Positions 8,169-8,381 of a stretch of 8,381 nt of DNA are shown here, in pieces. The stretch lies in NCBI GenBank assembly GCA_937921835.1, contig CAKZVG010000534.1:1-8381 (forward strand). The letters are read 5' to 3'. The translations under genes and the position numbers were made by a program. Origin of the DNA: an uncultured Bryobacteraceae bacterium (lineage in GTDB: Bacteria > Acidobacteriota > Terriglobia > Bryobacterales > Bryobacteraceae). Position 1 is the stretch's first letter, and every line of letters starts with the position of its first letter. The notes beneath the pieces are model-generated. The model did no database searches, was not told the origin of the DNA, and saw only the letters and a program-made list of their open reading frames with translations.

Positions 8169-8381
8169 ATGACCAGGCGTGAATGGTTGGCCGCGGCCGC
8201 GCTGTCCCCGGCGCTTTCCGCCGCTGGCGAGGACAAGCTGATTTCCGTGCAGGTGAAACGCAAGCCGGCGGACCCGTGGCAGGAGTTCCCCACCCGCACG
8301 GTCGCCGGACTGGCCGGCTTCCGCCCTGCCCGCGCGGCGAAGCTCTCGCGCTATGGCGGCCGCATGGACCGCAGGTTGGCC
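8169..8381 (+). CDS. Hypothetical exported protein with Tat-like signal, N-terminal 71 residues
   Basis: The reading frame is open from the ATG at 8169 to the right edge (71 codons, no stop). The N-terminus MTRREWLAAAALSPALSAAG has a twin-arginine motif (TRREWL), a short hydrophobic stretch of alanines and leucines, and a probable cleavage near residue 20, as in Tat substrates of Solibacter-like acidobacteria. The mature part visible (KLISVQVKRKPADPWQEFP, later GLAGFRPARAAKLSRYGG) is rich in basic residues and matches no family I recognise. It follows the transport operon by 18 bases; a functional link cannot be judged from the fragment. Confidence 0.65.
   Translation, partial: MTRREWLAAAALSPALSAAGEDKLISVQVKRKPADPWQEFPTRTVAGLAGFRPARAAKLSRYGGRMDRRLA

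Overview
The window is high-GC bacterial DNA with tightly packed genes. Three features point to an acidobacterium of the Solibacter/Bryobacter type for positions from about 2576 to the right end. These are a twin-arginine leader of the MTRREWLAAAA kind, a TonB receptor carrying a carboxypeptidase-regulatory-like N-terminal domain, and promoter boxes sitting almost on the start codons. This placement is inference; there is no rRNA or marker gene in the window.

Left part (1-2575): the C-terminal part of a large type I polyketide synthase of the PfaA/enediyne-like kind (ketoreductase followed by dehydratase), read on the minus strand and ending at 158. Downstream of its stop lies a 44% GC tail (1-157) with a 19-bp hairpin and a possible outward promoter. 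Close to 2576 the synthase breaks off. In the same few bases, on the opposite strand, the C-terminal half of a thymidylate-kinase-like gene begins. Two genes that both lose their 5' ends at one point mark a breakpoint: either a real rearrangement or a chimeric contig. Left and right halves should therefore not be assumed to come from one genome.

Middle (2576-3737, plus strand): two adjacent, overlapping genes of the same divergent thymidylate-kinase-like clade. The first is truncated. The second is complete, but its Walker A lysine is replaced by arginine.

Right part (3801-8150, plus strand): a five-gene operon with overlaps or gaps of 1-2 bases. It encodes a TonB-dependent outer-membrane receptor, a small membrane protein resembling an ECF-transporter S component, a class I SAM-dependent methyltransferase, a compact ECF T component (CbiQ-like) and a single ECF ATPase (CbiO-like). 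Together they look like a complete uptake route across both membranes for a scarce micronutrient, probably a vitamin, cobamide or metal chelate, with an enzyme built into the operon that may methylate the ligand. A palindrome overlaps the -10 box in front of the receptor gene and is a candidate operator. The window ends in the first 71 codons of a gene with a Tat-like signal peptide.
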